A stretch of 64,000 nucleotides of DNA from Agapetus fuscipes (Eukaryota > Arthropoda > Insecta > Trichoptera > Glossosomatidae): positions 6,324,001 to 6,388,000 of the forward strand of contig OX637353.1 of the NCBI GenBank assembly GCA_951799405.1. Direction: 5' to 3'. The translations under genes and the position numbers were made by a program. Within the stretch, counting starts at the first letter, position 1. The number at the start of each line of letters is the position of its first letter. The notes under the pieces are model-generated. The model ran no database searches. It was not told the origin of the DNA and saw nothing but the letters and a program-made list of their open reading frames with translations. Of the stretch, positions 1 to 11,395 are shown in pieces.

Positions 1-840
1 TATAATAAAATAAAATAAAATAAAGTGGCCAGAATTTAGAACTGACTTTGAATACAAATTGCTTACACTTTTTGTGTGCCTATTTTATAAACGATTCGTA
101 TAAAAACTTACAAACGAAAAAACTTTAATTATTTATAATTGCGAAGATTTTGGTGATATCTTGTCCTAGCATCAACTTATTATTTAAGAAAAATATCATA
201 CAATTCACATACAAATTTTGAAGACTGAAGATGTTTTAAATCTAGTTGTGTCATTTTTTCCATGACAAAAAAGCTTGCACACGTTTTTTTATTCCAGAAA
301 ATGAGTAAGAATTATTAAATTTAAAAGAAAAATTGTTGTGATTTTCTAAGGCACTTTTAAAAATCAATTCTTTTGAGGCGCGTGTCACCACAAAGTGAAG
401 ACAGCATCTTACAACTGAAAGATTTAATTTAAAAATTTCTTTCGCGTCTAAATTTCTTTCTCCCCACAAAATATAACTTATTTCTACCTATGGCCAAAGG
501 GGGGTAGTAGGGGGTGAGAAGATTACCACAGACTTGGGGGGAGGGTATTGTGTAAGTCAAAGGAAAATAATGCCCATTGTAGAGGCAAGGACAAAAGAGA
601 TCTGCGGGGAGGGGGGAAGATGTAGTGGAGGGTTGTGGGGAATGGGAGGAAGGGTCCCAGAAGACCACACAATTTTTACTTATTTTCAACATCCGAGACG
701 CGTTCTAAGAATACCACATTTTTCTTGCAAAATTTCGTTTTGACAAGTTTAACAATGTTACATATTAAGCTAAAGTGAAAAAAGGTGAAAAATGAATGCA
801 AAAGATAGACATTATGTGATTTATAAACTCTTACTAGCTG
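1..840. other. AT-rich sequence with a G-rich patch, no gene seen
   Basis: No gene or recognised repeat is visible. Positions 495-680 are G-rich on the plus strand. A minus-strand frame (429-692) stays open across this patch, but its proline/serine-rich composition follows from the base composition and matches no family I know. Confidence 0.5.
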
Positions 841-1018
841 ACCAGGGCTGGAAGTCTCATCACCACGGTAATTCTTACTTACCGAATATCGGTAATATTT
901 GTATGAAGACTAATCAGCTGTTCCCTTGCAGCCATCTTGGATTGACAGGTCTTCATACAAATATTACCGATATTCGGTAGGTAAGAATTACCGTGGTGAT
1001 GAGACTTCTAGCTCTGGT
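841..1018. repeat. Near-perfect hairpin (foldback) element
   Basis: Bases 851-910 and 949-1008 are reverse complements over 60 bases with a single mismatch, around a 38-base loop. Pairing continues at about 8 of 10 positions in 841-850 and 1009-1018. Arms this similar suggest a young foldback MITE or a hairpin-RNA source. No target-site duplication was found and no coding potential is present. Confidence 0.85.
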
Positions 1019-1207
1019 AGACGTAGTTTTGCTCAAATTGCAATCAAATTTTAAAGTGACTGTTTTGGGAAATTGCTGTAAGTAGAAGCTGTAAGAAATG
1101 CCAAAAAAGAGAAGAAAATATTTTGAAAAAATATGCAGCTTTTAGCTTGTATGAAAACTTTTAAGATAAATATTTCGATTATTTATGTATCACCTTTTTA
1201 AAAAAAA

Positions 1208-1481
1208 ATGAATTTGTGATAAGGAATGCAATTTACCAACGTTTTCTGCTTGGCTAGAAACAGGTATTAATATCATCAATTGATAATTCATTATTGCATA
1301 TTTTAATGAATTATTAATAAATAATTTACCTCGTTGTAATTAATTAAAATTAAATGTTAATCAGTTGAACCAAGATCAAAGTTATGGCCAAATGAATCAA
1401 GCGGGGATCGAACCAACGTTATTCTATTCCAAATACGCTAGCAAGATCAGCCACTAGACTCCCTCAGCCATAACGCCGATC
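1208..1481 (-). mobile_element. SINE3, tRNA-derived SINE with Ser/Leu-type head
   Basis: This is the reverse-strand partner of the copy at 58812-59062. In the minus orientation it has a tRNA-like head with a B-box region reading GGTTCGATCCC, a Ser/Leu-like long-variable-arm layout and an A-box-like GGCTGAGGGAG. An AT-rich body follows and ends near CACAAATTCATT, as in the other copy. The head is diverged, so it is an old insertion and not a working tRNA gene. Confidence 0.7.
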
Positions 1482-1520
1482 ATAATTTTTCATGGATAAA
1501 AAACATCATTTTAAGATGTC

Positions 1521-1748
1521 TTGTAATTTGCCGCCATTCCTCTAGGGGTGGCCGGTACCTCCAAAAAAGTGCCTCCACTTGACTCTGTCCTTGCATAATT
1601 CTTTCGTCTCATCTAGTTTCATCACTCTTTTCATGCATGCTCTTCTCTTGATTCCACTCTGTAACTCCATTCATTCGCAATCTCACTTATCTGATCAATC
1701 CATTTTTTCCTAGGTCTTTCCCTTCTACGCTTACCTATTACATTCCCT
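1521..1748 (-). pseudogene. LINE-B-like retrotransposon, C-terminal relic
   Basis: Reading the minus strand gives a C-terminal tail typical of this LINE group: an RPRKKWIDQISEIANEW segment, a one-base frameshift, then RRACMKRVM and LCKDRVKWR, ending at a stop in the context GGCCACCCCTAG. The UTR after the stop is very short (GGAATGGCGGC), which is the LINE-B arrangement, not that of LINE-A with its long UTR. It is more diverged than the three other LINE-B tails and carries no catalytic part of the reverse transcriptase, so it is a dead 5'-truncated copy. Confidence 0.75.
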
Positions 1749-2368
1749 GTTATTTGTAAGACAATCATATCGATTTAGCCTCTCTCAAGTGCTGCAGCTA
1801 CTAACAAACATTTATTTTTATTTCAATTTATAATTTTTGGATGAAATTTTTCAAGCAAAACACTGTTTATTTTCACTATAGACTTTATTTAAAAGATTAA
1901 AATCTTTAAAATTATTTTAAATTTAAATTTAATTACTACTTCTTTAATTACTTTAAATTTATTTTTATTATATTGTATTATTGTATCGAGTGATTAAAAA
2001 AATACTGGTTTAGATTTTGTAATAAACGTGTACCAACAGTCAGTCTGCATGGCTGTGTAGACCATGTTGCTGATGATGCTGTGGAGTGGGCGCATCAAAG
2101 GACTCGGTGAAGTGCACACGGCCTAACAATAATCGGCGGATTAGTCAAAAGTTGCAAACAATGAAGCCGCCATCATTATAAAAGGATTAATTATTATTTT
2201 TGGTCATTTTTTCCATTTTTATTTTAGTGTAAGTATTTTGTGCCTTTGAATAATTGTCTATGAAGCCTATCCGTGAAATGATTATATCCACCCATATTTT
2301 TCTTTTGACTTTTGACCAAGGAAAATATGACTTTATCATTATGAAAGATTATCCTATGAAAGATTTTT
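1749..2368. other. AT-rich intergenic sequence, nothing recognised
   Basis: No repeat or gene was assigned. A more GC-rich stretch at about 2040-2160 has no convincing frame. Confidence 0.4.
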
Positions 2369-2620
2369 CCTTGACTTAAAGGTTGGTAGGTGGTTAACCA
2401 CCCATGTTGTAGAAAATGGTTCACTTTGCCAATGTCAACCCTTTTTTAGGGAAGGTCGGCAAGAGTCGCAGGGTGTATGTTCATTTGACGTTTGGGTTTT
2501 TATGTTATAGGTTCACATGCGGCATGTACAAGTGCGAGCTTGTACGTGTTTGCTTGTGAAAATGCATATAATGTGAATCCCTAATGTAACATATATTTGC
2601 AACTTAGATTAAATTAGAGA
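2369..2620 (+). mobile_element. LINE-A 3' tail element
   Basis: It starts at CCTTGACTTA and ends in CTTAGATTAAATTAGAG, and it aligns over its whole length with the last 250 bases of the LINE-A 3' UTR (about 52945-53212). It has the CACATGCGGCATGT signature of the sub-type that includes LINE-A itself. There is no coding part. Confidence 0.85.
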
Positions 2621-3270
2621 TATTTATAATTTGTATACAACTCCTACTATATACTTAGAACAAAACAATTCACGAAAAAAATTATAAAGATAGAAAAAAG
2701 TGTAGATATTTTGGTCACCCCTTCTGAAGTACAAAAGAGAATCAGTTATAGATTCGTATCAAATGTTTATTTTATTATTTTCATTACTTAAAATAAACAT
2801 ATTATGTTTCTTATCAATGCTTTGATTTTCTTCACAGAGAAAAGCTATTACACCAATAATAATATTTCCCTTGTGTACACTTCTAAATAGTATTTTTTAT
2901 GGAATATAGTTAAAATATATATTATTATATTTTAACTGAATTTTTGATGAATTAATTTCTAAAACAATAATACTTATTTAAATTCATAATAGATTGCAGT
3001 GATATTGACTACTCGTGCTACTAAAATGGTTTACTATAAAAAGTGCACTAAATAAATTTTTACCTTTTGTAAATATACCTATTATAGAATAAAATTAGGA
3101 AGTCTATAATGGCTTTGATTTTCTTTCGTCGACCATCTTTTGACCATATTGGTACCTTCTTACTTAAATTAGAAAATTCTTACGTATGATGTGAATTTTC
3201 ATTTTAATCGCCCTTGGAGTGATTACATCTTGAAACGGCGCTATAAAGAAATCACCAACTCATCATCATC
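2621..3270. other. AT-rich sequence, nothing recognised
   Basis: Low-complexity AT-rich DNA lies between two LINE-A tail copies of opposite orientation. No gene or repeat was identified. Confidence 0.4.
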
Positions 3271-3522
3271 TATAATCTAAGTTGCAAAGATATATTCACG
3301 TTTAAAACTCATATCAAATGCATGCCTACATACAGACACGTGTAGTTCGCGCTTAAACATACCGCATGTGGACTTACAATATAAAAACCTAAATCTCAAA
3401 TGAACGTACACCCTGCAACTCTTGCCGACCTTCCCTGAAACAGGGGTGACACTGGCAAAGTGAACCATTTTCTACAGCATGGGGAGTCAGCGGCATACCA
3501 ACCTATATGTAAGTCAAGGAAC
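3271..3522 (-). mobile_element. LINE-A 3' tail element
   Basis: A full-length reverse-strand copy. On the plus strand it begins TATAATCTAAGTTGC, the complement of the LINE tail, and ends at CCTATATGTAAGTCAAGG, the complement of the usual 5' start. It contains the CCGCATGTGG signature. The 77-residue plus frame here only reads the antisense strand. Confidence 0.85.
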
Positions 3523-4429
3523 ATACACAGCAAATTACATTTTTCATCATCGCCATCATTTGTTGAAAACAATAAATTACTGAAGATTAAATTAGATTTG
3601 CCTAAGCCCTGTTTTGGGGGTAATTTAAATTCAGTGGAATTTTCATTTTCACGGCGATTCCAATTAATGAAGAGGAATAATAATAACGCCTAATTTTATT
3701 TGTTGGACTGAGGTCTCAAATAAAAGTTTTCCGCAAGGCTCTCTCCTTATTTATTACGCACTCAATTTGCTTCGTAATTAACAATGGAGGGCGGGAAGAC
3801 AGAGGGAGGGCTGGCGCTATACACTGAGAACTCGGCTACAATCATGTAACTGTCGTTTGTTATCATTAGATACTTTGTAGGCGATCGGATAAAAAAATAT
3901 TGGTAAGAGACTTTCAGTACATGTAAAGTTAAAAAATATCTCTATAGGTACACGTTGAGTGTAAGTTAATATAAAGATAAAAGTAAAAAACAAATTTAAT
4001 TCTTATTCCTTTTGAGATTTCAAAAAACCGAACGTCCATGTTTTAAAAAACCGATAATATAAAAAATATATGTCTAGAAAAATACTTCATTTTATGATTA
4101 GTCTACATTTGTATTAGTTATGCTAAGTAAAAAATGACACCCAAGTTTCACTGAAAGGCGTTAAATCTGTTATTTTACTATCCCAACTAAGTAACTATGT
4201 ATGTTTATGCATGAAATGAAGCTCAAAAATAATCGTTTAATAATAAAAGTCTTTGAAAAACAACCCTTTGTTTTACTTTTAGTTTGAAATTGAAATAATA
4301 TTTTAAAATAAAAAAATACACTGACCTAAAACAATACAACCCTAGCACGGCAATAACAAAACCCTAAAGATTTTTTATTTATGAAGTTGATACTGTCCTA
4401 TTCACGAGGCTAGTAAAGACGGCTATACA
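3523..4429. other. AT-rich sequence, nothing recognised
   Basis: No coding signal or repeat was recognised. A purine-rich GGAGGGCGGGAAGACAGAGG stretch lies near 3785. Confidence 0.4.
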
Positions 4430-4680
4430 AGTATCACGGTTATATCCGTATCCGTGGTCTGTGAGCTGCATTATTTTCCGGGCAGATCGCGTTATCCGGC
4501 TCATTAGGCTTTGGTGTCCCTCTTCCGGATCTCCCCCTAACCCGTTCCCACCCCTAAAACCTCCCCTCCGCCCCCTCAGGTGAAACCCGGAAGGGTTGTC
4601 TTTGATCTACTCGCAGCTGATTGATCCGGAGGTAATCCGGTTTTTGCGTCTTTGCCGGACACAAAAAATGCCCGCTCATA
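4430..4680. other. GC-rich, CpG-containing patch
   Basis: A sharp rise in GC content within AT-rich surroundings, with the word ATCCGG repeated several times (near 4494, 4625 and 4637). There is a C-rich tract at 4535-4585. No long frame or known domain was seen. It could be a mobile-element remnant or a CpG-rich regulatory patch; the sequence does not decide. Confidence 0.35.
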
Positions 4681-4719
4681 TTTTGTAAATTATCATTTTG
4701 AATATGATATATTCAAAGT

Positions 4720-4795
4720 CCGGTCGGTAGCTCAGTAATTCATAGAACACCCACTTTCTGGGTTGGTTAATAGCAAGGGAAACTTGTAAATAAAT
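4720..4795 (+). mobile_element. Possible SINE2 head remnant
   Basis: CCGGTCGGTAGCTCAG matches the first 16 bases of SINE2 (38407) exactly and holds the A-box-like TAGCTCAG. The sequence after it diverges and no B box is recognisable, so this is at best a fragment. Confidence 0.4.
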
Positions 4796-4799
4796 AAAA

Positions 4800-5929
4800 T
4801 GCTTAGCGTAAAATTGCATGTGCTTAACACTTATACCAATTTTTGCAGCAAGCGAGTTTTAATTTATTGTCAAGGCTGAGTAATATTAAAGGTTTAAATA
4901 ACACATGCAAACTAAAAATTACATCCGAAACCTCTTAGAAGCGACCACTTTTTTGACTTTAAACAAACAGTAAATTTTCCAAGTGAGAGTTTTTTCTACA
5001 AGAGAGATAATAAATAATGTATGGAACTTTTCAAATAAGTCATCCGAATTTTCTTACAAAAATTGAAATAAGAGATGGCTCATACGTGTTTTAACTTTCA
5101 CTTCCTACCCTATTTAGTAATCTACAAAAAACTCATACCTCAGATGAGATAAATATGTGTTGTGTAACTCATTATTATTGGTCTATCGAAACAACAGCTG
5201 TATTATTGGCAGCCCTGTGCTCGGACAAATCGAAATAAATGGATTAGCGATCGGTAACGAATAAGAAAATGGAAGACGTATCCAGTTGTAGATATTTTCT
5301 ATTTACTGGAATAAATAGCTACCGAGACAATTTCCCGCTACTAAGTGAAGGATTAATACTAGTAACAGTTGGCAGACAATATGATAACAAAAGAAAATAT
5401 ATACCTGATACGTTACAGAGAAAATTTCGCATCGCTGGATACTTATTTCTCTGATTGAAAATTTCTGAGAAAAATGTATTTCTACAATATTCTATACCTC
5501 AATCTGTAGTTTGTACTTACGCCTCTTACGTTGTGTTTACCACTTGATTGATGATTGTGAAACGATATATCTGCCAGATCTATTATCTTCAAATACGCAC
5601 AGTTAAAAAGCTTGTAAAAAGGATTTCTATTTTAAAAGTATTTTAGGTGTAGATTTAATACTTGATACTTTTTTGTATGGTCATCAACAAGGAAAAAATT
5701 AACAATAACCAAAAAACAAAACCACACGCACAAAACTCAGTGGTAAAAGTGTTGGGATGCCAGGGCTCAGATGGAGCCATGTGGTGGAAAAGGATTAGCG
5801 AGCTCTGTGACCATTGGCGACGAGGTGATAAAGAGGCAACTCCTCGAGAAGGCCAAGATCTACATCGGGTTGTAGTGCCAATGATGACGACGCTGATGAT
5901 CATAAAAGAGAAAGTACGAGTAGGTCTAC
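4800..5929. other. Intergenic sequence, no gene assigned
   Basis: Frames open on both strands at about 5655-5982 (94 and 106 codons) resemble no family I can name with confidence. The plus frame is hydrophilic and Trp/Arg-rich around 5780-5880, which is vaguely like a LINE C-terminal tail, but no conserved motif is complete. Confidence 0.3.
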
Positions 5930-5985
5930 TTTTACACATGCCTCATGTGTACTTACAAAATAAAACTTTAACCCCAAATTAATAT
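5930..5985 (-). mobile_element. Possible diverged LINE-A tail fragment
   Basis: ACACATGCCTCATGTG followed by ACTTACAAAATAAAA resembles the antisense ACATGCCGCATGTGG and ACTTACAATATAAAA of LINE-A tails. It is only about 50 bases long and diverged. Confidence 0.35.
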
Positions 5986-6721
5986 CAACTCAACAAGTCT
6001 TTTCACTTTTCACTAAAACAAGGAGGCATTGGCCAATTGTATTAAATTTTCAGGAAGTATTTGTTGTAAAATTTGTTTTCGATAAAATTATAAACAAAAA
6101 CAAACAATACTTCTGTTATAGCTTAAGGCAGCTCTCATTACCTGTAGGAAAAACATCCCAAATTGTAAAAATGGCGTAGTGAAACACACGAAGTAGGTAC
6201 CTACTGCTAGTATCAAGTAAAACCAAATGCATTTTATGTTTCACTTATTTTTGTGTATTGTTTGTTCTTTAGGTTTATTGAGAAGGCAAGCTCTCAGAAA
6301 TATTGGATTCTATAAAACGCAGCGGTCCTGAGTGCAGCTACACAACATGTATGTAGGTAACTTTGCATGCAGTATGAGAGCACCTCAATATGACCCAACC
6401 GAAACTCAATTTGGAAAGAATAGGTTTAAGAAAATATGTTCTGTGCATTTGGTGAGACTATTTGAAGAACAAATATCTGTATCTAAGATTTAAAGTACAC
6501 GATATGAACAAATCTATAACATTAAAGAACGTTAGAATAAAATTGATAATGAGATAGTATTTTTTTTTAAAAACATCGAGTATTATTTTTTATAAATTGA
6601 GCATTTATTTCACCGCAAGTACTTTCGACTTACTAACGTCATTTTCAATGGGAAAAACTTGATTTTTATTATTATGTCGCTAAAATCTACGTTAATATTT
6701 AAATTCAAGTAATATATATTA
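5986..6721. other. AT-rich sequence, nothing recognised
   Basis: No gene, tRNA-like head or shared repeat was seen. Confidence 0.4.
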
Positions 6722-6858
6722 CATGCTTACAAGTAGACATGTACAAGTTCGCACTTACAAACTGTTTGTGCATCTACGAAAAAAAAACCCAAATGTCAAA
6801 CGAACATAAGCCTTGAAACTCTTGATGCTCTTCCCTGAAACATGTGTGACAGTACCGA
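6722..6858 (-). mobile_element. Partial, diverged LINE-A tail element
   Basis: The middle of the tail is recognisable in antisense (ACAAGTAGACATGTAC, GAACATAAGCCTTG, TTCCCTGAAACA). Both the AAGTTGCAAAG end and the 5' start are missing. It is an old copy. Confidence 0.6.
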
Positions 6859-9094
6859 TTAATTTTCAGCTCGAAGAAAAGTTGGAAGTAACATGTGAGT
6901 TTTTGTGTGTGCATGAAGTGTGAGAAATCGAACAAATTTTGATAAAGTACAATCGCAAATTAGATAACCGTATTTGGGAGATTTGTCAACAAAAGATTAA
7001 CAACCTAATAATATATCTGACCCCCCCAAATTTGTCGCCACCCACACTTCCGTTCAAAAAGTTAAAAACTTTATCAATTGGCTATACGTACGGGCTCCGA
7101 TCTCAATTTTTGAGAGCACTTAGAGAATACTTGAATATTTAACACATTCTAGAATTGAGAAAAATTATTTCCATAATGCGGGGTAACTATAACATCCGAT
7201 AGATTATTAAGATCACGAGATGTGAAGGCTGCATTAACACAATAGCAGCGAGGATGTGGAAACGGAGACATGGCGAAGTCAACCGCAGCAGGAGGAGCTG
7301 GAGGAAGACTGACGTTGACAAATACCCAAGTATACAACGTCACGTTAATACTGCACCTAATCATGTAGAGAAACTAAAACAGCGTCTCTATTGGGCGTTT
7401 GTGTGTCGTAAATTTTTGGTATAACGCTGTGGTTGAGTTGCAATGTAAAGTTTTGTAGTACAGTATAACCATTGCGTTAATCGTACCTCTATTGCGTAAA
7501 TCGAAACATGTATGAAGACTTTATCACTCTCTAGGAGTGTTGTCGTATATCGCATACATTTTTGATTTATGCGATCGGGTTGAGTTTGCGCAATGCTTTA
7601 TGCTGGGGTACAGGTGCATCTTGCGCTGGGATGACGCGGCGCGCATCTCTGGATAATCGCATTACGAAATAATTGGAAGAAGTTGCATCTCGTCGTGGAG
7701 ATATTTATCTTGAGAAAGTCTGTCGTTCCTGTGGAGTTATCCGTCCGTACGTATGGAGTATAATTAGAGTTGACTCCTTTTATAAAGGGGTTTCCCGCGA
7801 AATGCGCGCCAACTGTGAAGTACGGCAGTTGAAAATCAAGGATTCACATAAACCTACATTTGGTGTGGGATATAACAAAAGATTAAAAAAATAATTGCTT
7901 TAGTTTTTTGTGTGTGGTTTCAATAAAATTGGGAATAATATATTAAAAAATGTAAGGAAAAAGTCACGTCAAATCTAAAAATACCCATTAGAAACAACAA
8001 TATTTCCATAATTTTGAACACACCAAGAAATTTTACTTATTTTTGTCATTATGCATAAAATATTATACAAAATACATAACTTTTATTGTAAAGAATAATG
8101 CTTTCAATGACGAAAAAAAAAAAAAAAAAAACACGAGATTTTTTTTGGAAAATAAGCAAATATTTATATTTTGGACAAATGCGTGTTTAAAATTTTATAA
8201 GTAAAAATATTTTTTAGAAATAAATTCAGCTTAAAATCATTTTGGTAAGCCTTTTAGGTAATGTACTTTAAAAACCTTTTACGAAAAAAAAGAAAGGTTT
8301 TGATTCAGTGGATTAAGAGGAGTAGCTCAAATACTTTGGAAAAGCTTTCTGTTGCTACTGCAGCTGCAGTTTTACTAGAACCGTGAAGCTTTTCACGAAG
8401 GCTTCGCCGCAAACTTAATTGCCACTGCCAACAATCGTGATGAGACGAAAAGCTGCGCAAGGTAATTCTGAAGCAATCCGTTAAGTAGTTTACCAGATGA
8501 GATGGTAGTTTAAGTAATTATGAAGACTTTCAGTTTCCCATGTGCATTATTCTGCACTGATTTGCAAATTACAAAAATAAATCTCAAACTTAAATTACAA
8601 TAGCTGCTATAATAAAAAAATAATTAATGAAGCATGTAGTTTTTTGATAAAACATAGAGTTATATATAAAATATATGACAAACTAAAACGTACATAAGAG
8701 GTACTGTGCAAAACGCTTTGTAAAACGCTGTAGTTGAATTTCAATTCTTTGCTTGGGGTACCTACTAAGCGATATAGACCACTGGCTGTTTTTACGAGTT
8801 ATTTTAGTTTCTTATGTGTATAATGTCTAGGTATAGCCTTCTTGTGGTTTTATAAGACTATCCACCTTCCTCGCCGTCAACATTTGCCAGTTTATTCACA
8901 AATGTGGTCTATTCTAGGTTTGCCCAATGACGTATGTTTAACAAAATAATAACGATACATATTAAGACATCTCGTAGATACAAAGTTCAGAAAATGATTT
9001 TTTTTTTAATCAATTAATTAATTGTCATACTTAGAACATTTTTAAGTTGAACACACTGTATCAAAACGTCGATGTGGACCGGTTAATATAACCA
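6859..9094. other. Intergenic, no gene assigned
   Basis: Mostly AT-rich. Open frames at 7149-7364 (minus) and 7673-7894 (plus, 73 codons) match nothing recognised. A poly(A) run lies at 8110-8130. CGCTGTGGTTGAGTTGCAA near 7430 and CGCTGTAGTTGAATTTCAA near 8718 look alike and may be a small diverged repeat. Confidence 0.35.
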
Positions 9095-9312
9095 GCTGAT
9101 TGCATTTGGCCAGTGGATGGACCATCACAGCCTGGAAAATATAGTTAATAGGATGGACCTTGCAGGGCGCAGAACAGTGGGGAGACTCAGATAAACATGG
9201 ATGTAAGAGTGATGGCGGACTATTGTGCGGAACATGCATGGGATTGGAGAAGGTGAAGGCGTTGGACAGGCAGCGGTGGGTCCGGTTGATCAAGGAGGCA
9301 AATATATACTAA
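9095..9312 (+). pseudogene. LINE reverse transcriptase, C-terminal relic
   Basis: The plus strand shows the usual end of a LINE polyprotein with frameshifts and stops: VDGPSQPGK after a degenerate GHLAR-like string, later AEHAWDWRR, then in a shifted frame LDRQRWVRLIKEA and a stop at about 9310. The Asp-Arg-x-x-Trp followed by hydrophobic residues is the usual last block of RTE/CR1-like LINE proteins. No catalytic motif is present. The lineage differs from LINE-A and LINE-B, which end DRKKWR. Confidence 0.6.
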
Positions 9313-9764
9313 GGTTTGCCACTGGTGATGATATTTTACTTAACAGATTGTGGTTTATAAACAAATCTTTTTGAATAAACTTGAGGCCAAAAATGTAAAT
9401 TGTCTGTTTTCTTAAATACATATTAAAGAAAATGAATCCAAGGCAAATCTTTTGTGCATTCTACTTTCTAGTTTATGACAGCAATAAAAATATGTTTCTC
9501 GATACATAATACGACTTTTCTCATGCCCATATTTGAAAATATTTACAAGCGCATGTGAAATATATTAAATAAAAATGTGAAGGAAGTATCAAACAAGAAT
9601 AGAATATAAAATATCGTGTAAGTTGTAAAGAGCTATATTATGTAAAGGGAAATGAATAAAATGTATGAAAAATTTGGAAAGGAAGGGAAATCAGAAAGTA
9701 GTATTTTTATTAATCGCTTTTTGAGGTGTTGAAAAAGATAACTTGTTTTGATTAAATACCTGTT
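9313..9764. other. AT-rich sequence, nothing recognised
   Basis: No coding or repeat signal was identified. Confidence 0.4.
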
Positions 9765-9835
9765 GATAGAAACATTGTTTCCGAAACCGGTCGTACATTA
9801 ATAAATTTTACTCGCCCCGTAACCATATATAAATT
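9765..9835 (+). mobile_element. Penelope-type terminal hairpin motif
   Basis: CCTGTTGATA, a GAAAC/GTTTC stem around ATT, then CGAAACCGGTCGTAC and an ATTAATAAA a few bases on. The order matches the motif at 13764-13830, while the stem bases differ. The first half is slightly off consensus (CTGTTGAT where the others have CTGAAGAT). Confidence 0.5.
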
Positions 9836-10002
9836 GTTTTTTATGTTAATATTAAAACAATAATAATTAATCATAATATGAAAGCTTAAAAGACATTATG
9901 GAGCAAACAAAAAAAAACTTTATCAATGATTTGATTTTTTCTCTGCAACCGAATCAACATAAATGATACTGGCACAAAATTCAAAGAAGAGAGCAAACTT
10001 GC

Positions 10003-10090
10003 ATTTCATTATTGATTGCCAAGGACCTTAGACATGTGACGTTTCTTAGCTTAAAGAAAAACAAAATTGAACTTCCGTTCCTTGCCGACT
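10003..10090 (+). repeat. Short dispersed repeat with GTGACGTTT core
   Basis: TTGCCAAGGACCTTAG then ACATGTGACGTTTCTTAG and an A-rich stretch. The same order of words occurs at 35792-35870 and 36716-36800. It is diverged and of unknown class. Confidence 0.4.
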
Positions 10091-10602
10091 GTATTGTAAA
10101 TGAGTCAATATTACAATATTTTGTACCATTTCTTTCACATTTAATTATACTTTTTTCCAGTTTTATTTACTTTGATGTTTTGATAACGAACTGAAGTTAA
10201 ATTGATAATAAAAAAATAGTTTTATTACTCATTAGTTTAAAATATGAAATTATAACGCTTTGTACAACAATTTATAATTCCAATTTAATTAAAAAATATT
10301 TTACAAAATGTAAAGATGCTTTACAAATTGCTAAAAAAAATGATCGTAGGTAATAACGATCGCTGTAATTTCGGGTAATCTCCTTATTATGTTTAAATCT
10401 GTAAGACAAACGCTTTTATCCCTAATTGAATAAGGCCTCGTAGCCCCTATTACAAAAAATAAACGCCTTTAAAAATTTAACATGAAAAAAATAAAAACAT
10501 TTAACTTTTTGTAACAATAAAAAAAATCTCGAAGATTTTGACAGTGCAATAAGAAAGTTGTAAGCTGAAAAAACAATGTTTTGGTTTCACACATAGCTTA
10601 AA
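10091..10602. other. AT-rich sequence, nothing recognised
   Basis: No repeat or gene seen. Confidence 0.4.
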
Positions 10603-10778
10603 AATTGGTTCAGTTTGTCAATGTAATCGCAATCAATGTAACGAAAATTATGGTCATTTGAGATTTGCTATTTTTTTTTGTGACATGATGCATGTGTAAG
10701 TGCAAACTTACACGTATTTGCTTGTGGTCATCCATTGTGTGGTTTATATTATCTTTGCAGCTTAAATTAAAGTTAGAT
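10603..10778 (+). mobile_element. Diverged LINE-A tail element
   Basis: Recognisable as TTGGTTCAGTTTGTCAATGT, TGGTCATTTGAGATTTG, then GTGTAAGTGCAAACTTACACG, TTTGCTTGTGG and TATCTTTGCAGCTTAAATTA. The middle is internally deleted. Confidence 0.6.
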
Positions 10779-11395
10779 CTTTTACAATATATTTTATACT
10801 GCAAAAAGAGGTTTGTTGAAGGGTTTTTTTACACTATTTGTAGATTTGGTATTTTTGTTATTTTTGTTTATTAGTTTTGATATTTAGTATTTTGGTATTT
10901 TAAATAACGCTTGAGTAACGCGTGAAGTATTTTTTTATAGAAGAATATTTTTTTTATATGGAACTATAAAGATTTTGTTTAGTTTTTCTACTGTTAACTT
11001 TCACTATTTTTCGTCAACAACTACAAAAGTTTTTACTTACTTTAAGTACCTACTTAGTCCATCATCAGGTATACAAAGTTTGAATAAAACCTTTGAAGAA
11101 TTAATTATTATTTTTGTGTCTATTACACTTTCATTTCAATTTAAAGACTTTCAACATACTAACGTTTTCATCACTAAGTCAGCCACGGTTAAATATATTT
11201 CAAGTGAGGATACTTTAAATGCGGTGTATACTCTGAGAAATAAAAATAAAACGTTGGAGTATAAAATAAAGAAAAAAACAGCGCGTAAAGCGGAATCAGC
11301 AGTAAACTTCAGCAGAATTTGTAAGTACATAGTGATACAGAGAAGCTCTTGCGGGGATATTGACAGAGCAATGCGAGATATTGCTTTCACAAAAC
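10779..11395. other. AT-rich sequence with a chance frame
   Basis: A 169-codon plus frame (10975-11484) runs into the minisatellite. It is Phe/Ser/Thr/Lys-rich, as expected of AT-rich DNA, has no known domain, and its last 30 codons lie in the tandem repeat. I do not call it a gene. Confidence 0.35.

Noticed and set aside
5655..5982. A gene with overlapping frames on both strands
   Set aside because: Neither frame shows a complete known motif; the resemblance to a LINE tail was too weak to call.
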